8,505 nt of DNA from NCBI GenBank assembly GCA_023425285.1, contig JAFACY010000306.1, positions 1 through 8,505 on the forward strand, given 5' to 3'. Below are positions 1 to 6,575 of the stretch, one piece after another. The stretch comes from Bacillota bacterium (GTDB taxonomy: Bacteria; Bacillota; Clostridia; Tissierellales; Sedimentibacteraceae). Below the pieces are notes generated by a model. It ran no database searches, was not told the DNA's origin, and worked only from the letters and a program-made list of their open reading frames with translations. Position 1 is the first letter of the stretch; each line of letters begins with the position of its first letter. The position numbers and the translations under genes are program-made.

Positions 1-642
1 GAAATAGCAGACAGAGCTTTTGACAGAATTATTAAAGATATACGTATCGGTGTTACTGAAAAAGAACTGGCTTCAAGGTTGTCTCATTACATGGTAATGG
101 AAGGCGCTGATACAAAGCCTTACGGAAATATATTGATTTCGGGTAAGAGGACTTCCCTGCTGCACGGTATACCATCAAACAAAACAATCGAATATGGTGA
201 TTTTGTACTGATGGATTACGGATGCGGCTTTAACGGATACCTGTCTGATATGACAAGAACCGTAGTAGTCGGAAAAGCAACCGAAGAACAGCGTAAGGTC
301 TACAATCTGGAGAAAAAAATGGTTGAGGATGCAACAAAGACCATGCTGCCCGGTACTCCCGCAACAAGGGTTTACGAAGCATCAATTCAAGCTATCAAGG
401 ATACGGAATATTTTCAGTATCACTACAGCGGTATCGGTCACGGTATAGGATTGTTTGTTCATGAAGTACCGTTTATGGGACCTAAATCAACTGAAATTTT
501 ACAGGAAAACAATGTAATTACAATTGAACCCGGTATTTATATACCAAATTGGGGCGGCGTCCGCATAGAGGATCAGATATTGATTACCAAAGACGGAAAC
601 GAAAGTTTAACAAGCTCATGCAGGGATCTGATAGAGCTTTAA
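1..642 (+). CDS. M24-family metallopeptidase, Xaa-Pro dipeptidase/aminopeptidase P type (5' end missing)
   Basis: This is the C-terminal catalytic part of a cytoplasmic, two-metal (Mn/Co-type) 'pita-bread' peptidase that removes residues next to proline. The reading frame is open to base 1, so the start lies outside the window; 213 residues are visible, against roughly 350-370 for complete family members. All five expected metal ligands are present (numbering the first visible codon as 1): Asp72 in MDYG, Asp83 in SDMTRT, His147 in GIGHGIG, Glu176 in IEPG and Glu190 in RIEDQ. A further catalytic-type His154 follows in VHEVP. The motif LLHGIPSN before the first Asp fits the PepQ/PepP group rather than methionine aminopeptidase. 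The gene ends 16 bp before oppB on the same strand, so peptide import and proline-peptide cleavage are probably co-transcribed. Dipeptidase and aminopeptidase P activity cannot be told apart because the N-terminal domain is missing. A TTG at 79 is only an internal codon. Confidence 0.93.
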   Translation, partial: EIADRAFDRIIKDIRIGVTEKELASRLSHYMVMEGADTKPYGNILISGKRTSLLHGIPSNKTIEYGDFVLMDYGCGFNGYLSDMTRTVVVGKATEEQRKVYNLEKKMVEDATKTMLPGTPATRVYEASIQAIKDTEYFQYHYSGIGHGIGLFVHEVPFMGPKSTEILQENNVITIEPGIYIPNWGGVRIEDQILITKDGNESLTSSCRDLIEL

Positions 643-658
643 TAATTGAGGTGAAAAT

Positions 659-1579
659 ATGGGTAAATATATTTTAAAAAGATTGGGAATTTCCCTTATT
701 ACTATCCTGGTATTGGTAACCGTTGTTTTTATACTCGTACGTTTAATGCCGGGCGACCCATTTCAAAGCGACAAAATGACTCCCGAAATCAAAGCAAACA
801 TGGAAAGATACTATGGATTTGACAAGCCGTTAATTGTGCAGTACTTCACATACCTGAAAAACATAATGAAGGGTGATTTTGGTTATTCTTTAAAATACGT
901 AAATCAATCAGTAAATAAAATAATAGCTGAATCCTTCCCCTACTCCTTTGACTTAGGTATGCGTGCATTGTCCATTTCCATATCACTTGGAATTGTTTTA
1001 GGAATTATAGCCGCATTATACAGAGGTAAGGCTTTGGATTACGGCTGTGTAATAATAGCAATAATTGGTACCTCGGTGCCTGACTTTATAATCGGAGCAC
1101 TGCTGCAATACTTTTTCGGAATAAAATGGGGGCTTCTGCCTGTTGCACAATATCAAGGGCTTAAATTCACCATACTCCCCTCCATTGCTTTGGGCTTTTA
1201 CACCTTAGCCATGGTTTCAAGACTGATGCGTGCCAGCATGCTGGAGGTTGTTCAGCAGGATTACATCAAGACCGCAAGGTCCAAGGGTATTTCAAAATTT
1301 AGAATAACCTACAAGCACCAGATGCGAAATGCAATCATGCCTGTAGTAACAGTGCTGGGACCTACAGTAGCAGCTGTTCTTACGGGAACATTCGTAATAG
1401 AATCCATATATGCCATCCCCGGCATGGGTAAATATTACGTACAGAGCGTACAGAATCTGGACTACTCACTGGTTCTGGGAATGACGGTATTTTACGGAGT
1501 ATTTCTGGTATTAGCCAACATGATTGTTGATATATTGTACGGATTGATCGACCCGAGAATAAGGGTTGCAGGAAAGTAG
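659..1579 (+). CDS. oppB: Oligopeptide/dipeptide ABC transporter permease, OppB/DppB family
   Basis: This is the first of two membrane subunits that form the channel of a peptide (or nickel/oligopeptide-type) ABC importer. The 306-residue length is typical of the family. It starts with a membrane helix (about residues 9-28) ending in the family hallmark RLMPGDPF. A soluble segment follows, with YGFDKPLIVQY and GDFGYSL, and then about five more helices (roughly 100-120, 128-152, 171-190, 228-250 and 270-296). The cytoplasmic coupling loop that touches the ATPases (EAA-type, about 187-225) contains QDYIKTARSKG. The C terminus has the usual YGLIDPRIR. The ATG at 659 is preceded by GAGGTG at 648-653. 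The gene lies 16 bp after the peptidase and 7 bp before oppC. The family is certain. The real substrate (oligopeptides, dipeptides or something else) is not fixed by the permease sequence, so the Opp name is a family label. Confidence 0.95.
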   Translation: MGKYILKRLGISLITILVLVTVVFILVRLMPGDPFQSDKMTPEIKANMERYYGFDKPLIVQYFTYLKNIMKGDFGYSLKYVNQSVNKIIAESFPYSFDLGMRALSISISLGIVLGIIAALYRGKALDYGCVIIAIIGTSVPDFIIGALLQYFFGIKWGLLPVAQYQGLKFTILPSIALGFYTLAMVSRLMRASMLEVVQQDYIKTARSKGISKFRITYKHQMRNAIMPVVTVLGPTVAAVLTGTFVIESIYAIPGMGKYYVQSVQNLDYSLVLGMTVFYGVFLVLANMIVDILYGLIDPRIRVAGK

Positions 1580-1582
1580 GTG
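1578..1582 (+). promoter_or_regulatory. Ribosome binding site of oppC, overlapping the oppB stop
   Basis: AGGTG overlaps the last two bases of the oppB TAG stop and lies 4 nt before the ATG at 1587. A second purine run, AGGAAAG (1570-1576), lies 10 nt upstream of the same ATG. Both favour the ATG at 1587 over the in-frame TTG at 1566. Confidence 0.6.
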
Positions 1583-1586
1583 CAAA

Positions 1587-2528
1587 ATGACAAATTTAGA
1601 AATCGAGAAGAACTTAGATAAATCACAGTTTGTGAGAGTCGGTAAAAATATTGAAAAAATGGAAGCAATCACCCGTCCTAATTTAACATATTGGAAGGAT
1701 GCATGGAGACGTATAAAGCAAAATAAGATTGCTTTTGCCGGATTGATGATAATAATTCTCTACACTTTGTTAGCAATATTCGGACCTATGATGAATAAAT
1801 ATGGCTACACCGAAATAAACTCTGCAAAGATGAATCAATTCATATCATCAGAACACTGGTTTGGTACTGACGAATTAGGCAGAGATTTGTGGACCAGACT
1901 TTGGAGAGGTGCAAGAGTTTCATTGTCAATAGGCTTTATAGCCACAATATTAAATACTGTCATAGGCGGTCTTATTGGAGGTATATCGGGATATTACGGC
2001 GGTACATTGGATTCTGTTCTCATGAGAATCATCGACGTAATGTACGGAATTCCCTATCTGATAGTTTCAATATTGGTAATGGTGGTTTTAGGGCAAGGAA
2101 TAATCTCCTTGATTATAGCCATGGTTATTGTGGGATGGATAGGTACCGCCCGGTTTGTAAGGGGTGAAGTGCTGAGGCTGAAGGAGCAGGATTTCGTATC
2201 CGCTGCCAAGGTACTTGGAGTAAGTGATTTTTCAATTATCGTTAAGCATATAATACCTAATGTTATGGGATTGATTATCACAAATCTTACAATGGCTGTT
2301 CCGAGAGCAATATTCAATGAAGCATTTTTAAGCTATATAGGGCTGGGCATAGCTCCGCCGGAGTGCAGCTGGGGTATTTTAGCGAAATCAGGTGCTAAGC
2401 TTTTAAGAATTCATCCTTATCAGCTGTTTATACCATCATTCTTTATATGTACTACCATGTTGGCCCTGAATCTTTTAGGTGACGGATTAAGAGATGCATT
2501 GGATCCTAAGCTTAGAGGCACTGAATAA
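1587..2528 (+). CDS. oppC: Oligopeptide/dipeptide ABC transporter permease, OppC/DppC family
   Basis: This is the second channel-forming membrane subunit, partner of OppB. With the chosen start it has 313 residues. The N-terminal OppC_N region is clear: a basic stretch (WRRIKQNK, about 40-47), then the first membrane helix (about 48-68). The family signature HWFGTDELGRD lies at 90-100, followed by LWTRLWRGARVSLSIG. The coupling loop (about 192-225) contains FVSAAKVLGVSD, and the C-terminal part has FLSYIGLGIAPP (about 247-258) and GDGLRDALDPKLRG. Six membrane segments fit the profile. An in-frame TTG at 1566 would add seven residues, but it lies inside oppB and has no proper ribosome binding site. 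The ATG at 1587 sits 4 nt after AGGTG (1578-1582), which overlaps the oppB stop, so it is preferred. This arrangement suggests translational coupling between the two permeases. Confidence 0.94.
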   Translation: MTNLEIEKNLDKSQFVRVGKNIEKMEAITRPNLTYWKDAWRRIKQNKIAFAGLMIIILYTLLAIFGPMMNKYGYTEINSAKMNQFISSEHWFGTDELGRDLWTRLWRGARVSLSIGFIATILNTVIGGLIGGISGYYGGTLDSVLMRIIDVMYGIPYLIVSILVMVVLGQGIISLIIAMVIVGWIGTARFVRGEVLRLKEQDFVSAAKVLGVSDFSIIVKHIIPNVMGLIITNLTMAVPRAIFNEAFLSYIGLGIAPPECSWGILAKSGAKLLRIHPYQLFIPSFFICTTMLALNLLGDGLRDALDPKLRGTE

Positions 2529-2545
2529 ATTAAGGATGTGACGCA

Positions 2546-3595
2546 ATGGAAAAGATAATAGAAGTTAAAGATTTAAGTTATTCTTTCAAGACATACGGTG
2601 GAATAGTGAAGTCCGTAAGAGGTGTGAGCTTTGATGTCAATGAGGGTGAAATAATAGGTATAGTAGGAGAATCAGGCTGTGGCAAAAGTGTAACAGCACA
2701 ATGTCTCATACGTCTTAATCCTGAACCTCCCGGATTTTTTGAAAGCGGCTCCATCCTTTACAAGGGCAAGGATGTAACAAAGATGTCCGATTTGGAACTG
2801 AGAAAAATAAGAGGCGTTGAAATAGGCTTCATCTTTCAGGACCCTATGACTTCTCTGAATCCTACTATGAAAATAGGAAAGCAAATAGAAGAAATTTTCG
2901 TACAAAGGAAGCTTTACAATAAAAAAGAATTAAAAGAAAAAGCATTGGAAATATTGAAAATGGTCGGCATTTCTGACGGAGAAAGAAGATACAATCAATA
3001 CCCTCACGAGCTAAGCGGAGGTATGAAGCAAAGAATTATGATTGCTATAGCATTGGTCGGAAATCCAAGTGTCGTAGTGGCAGATGAACCCACCACCTCT
3101 CTGGACGTTACAATTGAAGCACAGATTCTGGACTTATTGAAGGATTTGCAAAAGAAGCTTAAGACCTCAATTATATTGATTACTCATGATTTGGGAGTAA
3201 TCGCAAAAATGTGTGACAGAGTGCTGGTTATGTACGGCGGAAAAATCGTGGAAAGCGGTCCGGTTGATGATGTGTTCTATAACACAAGGCATCCATACAC
3301 CTCAGGGCTCCTGTGCTCTATCGCAAGTCTGGAAACATCAAAGGATGAAGAGCTGGAGCCAATTGAAGGAACTCCTCCGGATTTGTTTTCTCCGCCCGTG
3401 GGATGTCCGTTTGCAGCAAGATGTGATTTTGCAATGGAGGTCTGTTATAAAACAATGCCGATTGAGTATAAAATATCAGATACTCACAAAACAATGTGCT
3501 GGCTGGAACATGAATATGCTCCTAAATCCACTCTACCGTGTAAAATCCAGGATAAAAGAAATATGAAGGAGGTATCAGATGGATCCTCTAATTAA
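2546..3595 (+). CDS. oppD: Oligopeptide/dipeptide ABC transporter ATP-binding protein, OppD/DppD family
   Basis: This is the first of two ATPase subunits that power peptide import on the cytoplasmic side. All nucleotide-binding motifs are intact in the 349-residue product: Walker A GESGCGKS (41-48), Q-loop Gln98 in FIFQDPMTSLNP, signature LSGGMKQ (156-162), Walker B ending in Asp180-Glu181, D-loop SLD (185-187) and switch His214 in THD. The C-terminal oligopeptide-transporter extension begins at RHPYTSGLL (248-256). It holds four cysteines, Cys287, Cys293, Cys300 and Cys318, in the family pattern GCPFAARC...C...C; in some structurally studied relatives this motif binds a 4Fe-4S cluster. The LSGGMKQ form of the signature points to OppD rather than OppF. 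The ATG at 2546 follows AAGGATG (2532-2538), 17 bp after oppC. The last codons carry the oppF ribosome binding site, and a polar tail of about 25 residues follows the last motif cysteine. Confidence 0.95.
   Translation: MEKIIEVKDLSYSFKTYGGIVKSVRGVSFDVNEGEIIGIVGESGCGKSVTAQCLIRLNPEPPGFFESGSILYKGKDVTKMSDLELRKIRGVEIGFIFQDPMTSLNPTMKIGKQIEEIFVQRKLYNKKELKEKALEILKMVGISDGERRYNQYPHELSGGMKQRIMIAIALVGNPSVVVADEPTTSLDVTIEAQILDLLKDLQKKLKTSIILITHDLGVIAKMCDRVLVMYGGKIVESGPVDDVFYNTRHPYTSGLLCSIASLETSKDEELEPIEGTPPDLFSPPVGCPFAARCDFAMEVCYKTMPIEYKISDTHKTMCWLEHEYAPKSTLPCKIQDKRNMKEVSDGSSN
3566..3573 (+). promoter_or_regulatory. Strong ribosome binding site of oppF inside oppD
   Basis: AAGGAGGT lies within the last codons of oppD, 5 nt before the oppF ATG at 3579. 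It is close to a perfect anti-16S match. Translation of oppD to its stop at 3593-3595 passes over the oppF start, so the two ATPases are likely made in a coupled way. Confidence 0.8.
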
Positions 3596-4529
3596 AGTAG
3601 AAAATTTGAGTAAGCATTTTCAAATCAGCAGACATGAAACGTTAAAGGCTGTTGAGGACGTATCCTTTGATATATATGAAGGTGAAACTGTGGGCTTGGT
3701 AGGAGAATCAGGCTGTGGTAAATCAACTACAGGCAGATGCATGGTGAAGCTTTACAAGCCTACAAGCGGTAAGGTATTATACAACGGTAAAGACATATTT
3801 TCCGAAAATAATGCCAGGGAAAAATTGGAGTATTGTAAAAATACTCAGATGATTTTTCAGAATCCGTATTCTTCATTGAATCCAAGGATGACCGTAAAGG
3901 ACATAGTCGGTGAAGGTATAAGACTGCATGAAAATATAGGCAATAAGGAGCTTGACGAAAGAATAGAAGAATTGCTTAAAGCAGTTGGATTAAACAGGGA
4001 TCACATGTCCAGATTTTCACATGAATTTTCAGGCGGACAAAGACAACGTATAGGCATTGCAAGAGCGTTGTCTGTAAATCCAAAATTTATAGTCTGCGAC
4101 GAGCCCATATCCGCTCTTGATGTTTCTATTCAGGCTCAGGTTTTGAATATGCTTAAAAAGCTGCAGAAGGAAAGAAATCTCACCTATCTGTTTATTGCAC
4201 ATGATTTAAGTGTAGTTAAATATATTTCCGATAAAGTAATCGTTATGTACTTAGGAATGATTATGGAGCAGTCCCCTGCAGAAGAATTGTATCGGAATCC
4301 TTTGCATCCGTATACTAAGGCATTATTATCGGCAATACCAGAAGCAGATCCGGCAATAGCAAGAAATAAGGAAAGAATACGTCTAAAGGGAGAAATTCCA
4401 AGCCCTATAAATCCTAAAAATTGCTGCCGGTTTGTTGAAAGATGTTCTTATGCTATGCCCATATGCTCCGAATCCATACCGGAACTCAAGGGACAGGGCG
4501 ATCACAGGGTTGCATGTCACCTATATTGA
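3579..4529 (+). CDS. oppF: Oligopeptide/dipeptide ABC transporter ATP-binding protein, OppF/DppF family
   Basis: This is the second ATPase subunit, expected to pair with OppD under the two permeases. The 316-residue product has Walker A GESGCGKST (42-50), Q-loop Gln94 in MIFQNPYSSLNPRM, signature FSGGQRQ (150-156), Walker B ending in Asp174-Glu175, D-loop ALD (179-181) and switch His208 in AHD. The signature GGQRQRIGIARAL and the phrase NPYSSLNP are typical of OppF/DppF. The C-terminal extension starts at HPYTKALLSAIP (243-254), has the family GEIPSPINP (271-279), and contains Cys282/Cys283, Cys289, Cys296 and Cys313. By alignment to the usual GCRF...RC pattern, Cys283 should be the motif residue and Cys282 an extra neighbour. 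The gene overlaps oppD by 17 bp and is the last of the operon. A terminator hairpin follows almost immediately, so no binding-protein gene follows in the same unit. Confidence 0.95.
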   Translation: MDPLIKVENLSKHFQISRHETLKAVEDVSFDIYEGETVGLVGESGCGKSTTGRCMVKLYKPTSGKVLYNGKDIFSENNAREKLEYCKNTQMIFQNPYSSLNPRMTVKDIVGEGIRLHENIGNKELDERIEELLKAVGLNRDHMSRFSHEFSGGQRQRIGIARALSVNPKFIVCDEPISALDVSIQAQVLNMLKKLQKERNLTYLFIAHDLSVVKYISDKVIVMYLGMIMEQSPAEELYRNPLHPYTKALLSAIPEADPAIARNKERIRLKGEIPSPINPKNCCRFVERCSYAMPICSESIPELKGQGDHRVACHLY

Positions 4530-4530
4530 T

Positions 4531-4574
4531 AATAAAAAAGATTCGTATCATCCGATATGAATCCTTTTTTTATT
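4531..4574. terminator. Bidirectional intrinsic terminator between oppF and the ZIP gene
   Basis: A 10-bp stem (4540-4549 with 4554-4563, one G-U pair) closes a 4-nt ATCC loop. It is followed by seven T (4565-4571) for + strand transcripts. It is preceded by six A (4534-4539), which become a U-tract for - strand transcripts. The A- and T-tracts can also pair, extending the stem around a bulged C. The two flanking genes converge and end at 4529 and 4585, so one element can stop both. Confidence 0.88.
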
Positions 4575-4584
4575 ATTTTTGAAA

Positions 4585-5376
4585 TTATCCCAATGCAACA
4601 TCCAATATCATCATTACGACAAAACCGAACGCCGCTCCTATAGTTCCTATGTTGCTGTGCTCACCGCTTTGTGATTCCGGTATCAGTTCCTCTATTACCA
4701 CATAAATCATAGCTCCTGCAGCAAATGAAAGAAGGTACGGCAAAGCCGGCTGAATAAGGCTTGTCAGAAGTATTGTTATTATTGAAGCGATAGGTTCAAC
4801 AATTCCCGACATTGCTCCGTATGCAAATGACTTTTTCTTTGAAAATCCCTCACTGTTAAGAGGCATCGAAATAATTGCACCCTCGGGAAAATTCTGTATA
4901 GCGATTCCTATGGAAAGAGAAAATGCACCTGCCATGGATATCAATGCATTCTCTGCCAAAACTCCGGCAAACACAACTCCTACAGCCATTCCCTCCGGAA
5001 TATTGTGCAGGGTAACTGCCAGAACAAGCATTGTTGATTTTTTTAATTTTGCACTTTTTGATGTGACACCCTCAGGTTTATCATTATTTATGTGAAGATG
5101 AGGAATAACACTGTCGAGCAGCAGCAGGAAAAATATACCCAGCAAAAATCCTACGGCAGCAGGAACCCATGCAGTTATCCCCTGCTCCTCTGCCATGTTG
5201 ATTGACGGCATCAATAATGACCAGACCGAGGCCGCAATCATAACTCCTGATGCAAAGCCCAATAAAGATTTTTCCGTCTTTTTACCCATACCGTTTTTCA
5301 TGAAAAAAACCATGGCAGAGCCTAATGCCGTGCCAACGAACGGTATCATTACTCCGATAAATGTGTTTAAATACAT
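4585..5376 (-). CDS. ZIP-family divalent metal transporter, GufA-like
   Basis: This is an inner-membrane carrier of the ZIP family, which moves divalent metals such as zinc, iron or manganese into the cytoplasm. The 263 residues form about eight membrane helices (roughly 3-25, 36-58, 68-92, 114-140, 143-170, 183-205, 211-232 and 243-263). Helix 4 carries HNIPEG (His124, Asn125, Glu128) and helix 5 carries QNFPEG (Gln161, Asn162, Glu165), the family's metal-binding core. Helix 6 has Glu194 in VEPIA, and IEELIPES (228-235) follows. The loop after helix 3 has a short His cluster, PHLHINND (92-99). The QNFPEG form fits the GufA/ZIP11-like branch better than the ZupT type. The ATG at 5376 has GGGAGG (5386-5381) 4 nt upstream. 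It lies 70 bp after ispG on the same strand and has its own promoter. The metal cannot be assigned from sequence. Confidence 0.92.
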   Translation of the reverse strand: MYLNTFIGVMIPFVGTALGSAMVFFMKNGMGKKTEKSLLGFASGVMIAASVWSLLMPSINMAEEQGITAWVPAAVGFLLGIFFLLLLDSVIPHLHINNDKPEGVTSKSAKLKKSTMLVLAVTLHNIPEGMAVGVVFAGVLAENALISMAGAFSLSIGIAIQNFPEGAIISMPLNSEGFSKKKSFAYGAMSGIVEPIASIITILLTSLIQPALPYLLSFAAGAMIYVVIEELIPESQSGEHSNIGTIGAAFGFVVMMILDVALG

Positions 5377-5414
5377 ACGTCCTCCCTCTGAAAATAATTA
5401 AGATTGCTTACAAA

Positions 5415-5423
5415 ATTATACCA
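5415..5423 (-). promoter_or_regulatory. Extended -10 promoter for the ZIP gene
   Basis: On the - strand the sequence reads TGGTATAAT, a perfect extended -10 (TGnTATAAT) for the housekeeping sigma factor. The best -35 candidate, TTAACT, matches TTGACA at four of six bases but leaves only a 15-nt spacer, so the promoter probably relies on the extended -10. Transcription would start near 5408, giving a leader of about 30 nt before the ATG at 5376. It lies just after the ispG stop. No terminator hairpin is visible between ispG and this promoter, so readthrough from ispG is also plausible. Confidence 0.7.
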
Positions 5424-5446
5424 CAATTTCTGTATAGTTAATCACT

Positions 5447-6517
5447 TTATCCAATTTCAAGATTTTCAATTTCCTCTAACAGTATCTTAACAATATCCTC
5501 TTCCTTGATTTTTCTTATGATTTCACCCTTTTTAAACAACAGAGCTTCTCCCGCTCCTCCTGCGATGCCTATATCCGATTGTCTCGCCTCTCCGGGACCG
5601 TTAACGGCACACCCCATTATTGCAACTGTTATGGGCTTATTGACATTCTTTAAGCCTTCCTGAATTTTCTTGGAAAGCTCAATCAGTTCTATTTTTGTTC
5701 TGCCGCAGGTAGGGCAGGTAATATAATTTATACCGAAATTTCTCAGCTCAAGACTTTTAAGGATTTCACGTGCAACCTTAACCTCTTCTCTCGGATCGTC
5801 TGTTAAAGATATCCTCAATGTATCACCTATACCGTCAGCTAACAGTGCTCCGACGCCGATAGCCGATCTTATGCTTCCCTCAAACAATGTCCCTGCATGT
5901 GTGATGCCTAAATGAAGAGGATAATCTCTTTTCTGCGCCATGCTTCTATATGCATCCAGAGTCATTTTAATGTCTGTCCCCTTCATGGATACGACTATAT
6001 TATTGTAATCAATATCCTCTAATATTTTTACATGCTCCAGAGCTGATTCAACCATTCCCTCGGATGTTACCATGCCGTCATATTTTTTCAGTATTTCCTT
6101 ATGTACGCTGCCCGCATTGACACCTATTCTTATAGGAATATTTCTCGGCTTAGCCATTTCCACAATTTTTTGGACTCTTTCCATGCTGCCTATGTTGCCC
6201 GGATTAATTCGTAATTTATCTATCCCGTTTTCAATGCTTTTCAAAGCAAGACGGTAATCAAAATGAATATCAGCAACAATGGGTATGTGTATCTGCTTTT
6301 TTATTTCTCTTATTGCCTCCGCATCTTCCATGTCGGCAACCGCAACTCTTATAATTTCACAACCTGCATCCTCAAGCTGATGTATCTGATTAACGGTTGA
6401 TTTTATATCCTTTGTAAATGTATTGGTCATGGATTGTATGGGAATAATTGCGTCACCGCCTATTTGTACATCCCCAACCATAACACTTGACGTCTTTCTT
6501 CTTATAATTTTATCCAT
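5447..6517 (-). CDS. ispG: 4-hydroxy-3-methylbut-2-en-1-yl diphosphate synthase (IspG/GcpE)
   Basis: This cytoplasmic iron-sulfur enzyme converts 2-C-methyl-D-erythritol 2,4-cyclodiphosphate to HMBPP, the penultimate step of the MEP isoprenoid pathway. The 356-residue length fits the compact bacterial form. The N-terminal TIM-barrel part contains VGDVQIGGDAIIPIQSMTNT (about 14-33), VADIHFDYRLAL (81-92) and LRINPGNIG (102-110). The C-terminal cluster domain contains CPTCGR (Cys268, Cys271) and GCAVNGPGEA (Cys303, Glu310), matching the three Cys and one Glu that hold the 4Fe-4S cluster in this family. The frame can be extended 13 codons to an ATG at 6556, but that start lies inside the loop of an inverted repeat. 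The ATG at 6517 has GGAGGG just upstream and gives the family N terminus, so it is chosen. ispG follows rseP by 58 bp in the same direction. Confidence 0.97.
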   Translation of the reverse strand: MDKIIRRKTSSVMVGDVQIGGDAIIPIQSMTNTFTKDIKSTVNQIHQLEDAGCEIIRVAVADMEDAEAIREIKKQIHIPIVADIHFDYRLALKSIENGIDKLRINPGNIGSMERVQKIVEMAKPRNIPIRIGVNAGSVHKEILKKYDGMVTSEGMVESALEHVKILEDIDYNNIVVSMKGTDIKMTLDAYRSMAQKRDYPLHLGITHAGTLFEGSIRSAIGVGALLADGIGDTLRISLTDDPREEVKVAREILKSLELRNFGINYITCPTCGRTKIELIELSKKIQEGLKNVNKPITVAIMGCAVNGPGEARQSDIGIAGGAGEALLFKKGEIIRKIKEEDIVKILLEEIENLEIG

Positions 6518-6520
6518 AAA

Positions 6521-6526
6521 CCCTCC
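6521..6526 (-). promoter_or_regulatory. Ribosome binding site of ispG
   Basis: GGAGGG on the - strand lies 3 nt before the ATG at 6517, or 4 nt counted from GGAGG. This fixes the start codon. The site begins only 2 nt after the foot of a 17-bp stem-loop, so structure and ribosome access may interact. Confidence 0.75.
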
Positions 6527-6528
6527 AA

Positions 6529-6571
6529 AACGATAGCACAACAATTGTTCACCCATTGTTGTGCTATCGTT
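6529..6571 (-). repeat. Perfect 17-bp inverted repeat between rseP and ispG
   Basis: Bases 6529-6545 and 6555-6571 are exact inverted copies with a 9-nt loop. In the transcribed (-) direction the hairpin starts 4 nt after the rseP stop codon and ends 2 nt before the ispG Shine-Dalgarno. Six of the 17 pairs are G-C. The 3' foot runs into TTTT and then GGAGGG, which is a short T-tract for a strong intrinsic terminator. It could act as a weak attenuator, an RNA-processing or 3'-end-stabilising structure, or a modulator of ispG translation. Which of these applies cannot be told from sequence. Confidence 0.9.
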
Positions 6572-6575
6572 AAAA

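Noticed and set aside
1889..2317. Open frames of 92 codons (+) and 87 codons (-) inside oppC
   Set aside because: They lie wholly within a clear permease gene, have no family features and no convincing ribosome binding site, and are best explained as shadows of oppC.
2672..3566. Open frames inside oppD on both strands (2672-2905 minus, 3213-3566 plus)
   Set aside because: oppD has every ABC ATPase motif in its own frame across this stretch; the others show no recognisable protein features.
4910..5401. Short + strand frames opposite the ZIP gene
   Set aside because: They are antisense to a gene whose metal-site motifs are intact, and the composition is what the complement of a membrane protein would give.
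6515..6556. Longer IspG with 13 additional N-terminal residues starting at 6556
   Set aside because: The upstream ATG lies in the loop of the inverted repeat and lacks a good ribosome binding site; GGAGGG directly before 6517 and the usual IspG N terminus favour the shorter form.
6531..6569. The rseP-ispG inverted repeat as a full-strength terminator or as transposon ends
   Set aside because: The T-run is only four bases before the ribosome binding site, ispG has no separate promoter that I can see, and there is no transposase or target duplication, so neither reading is supported.
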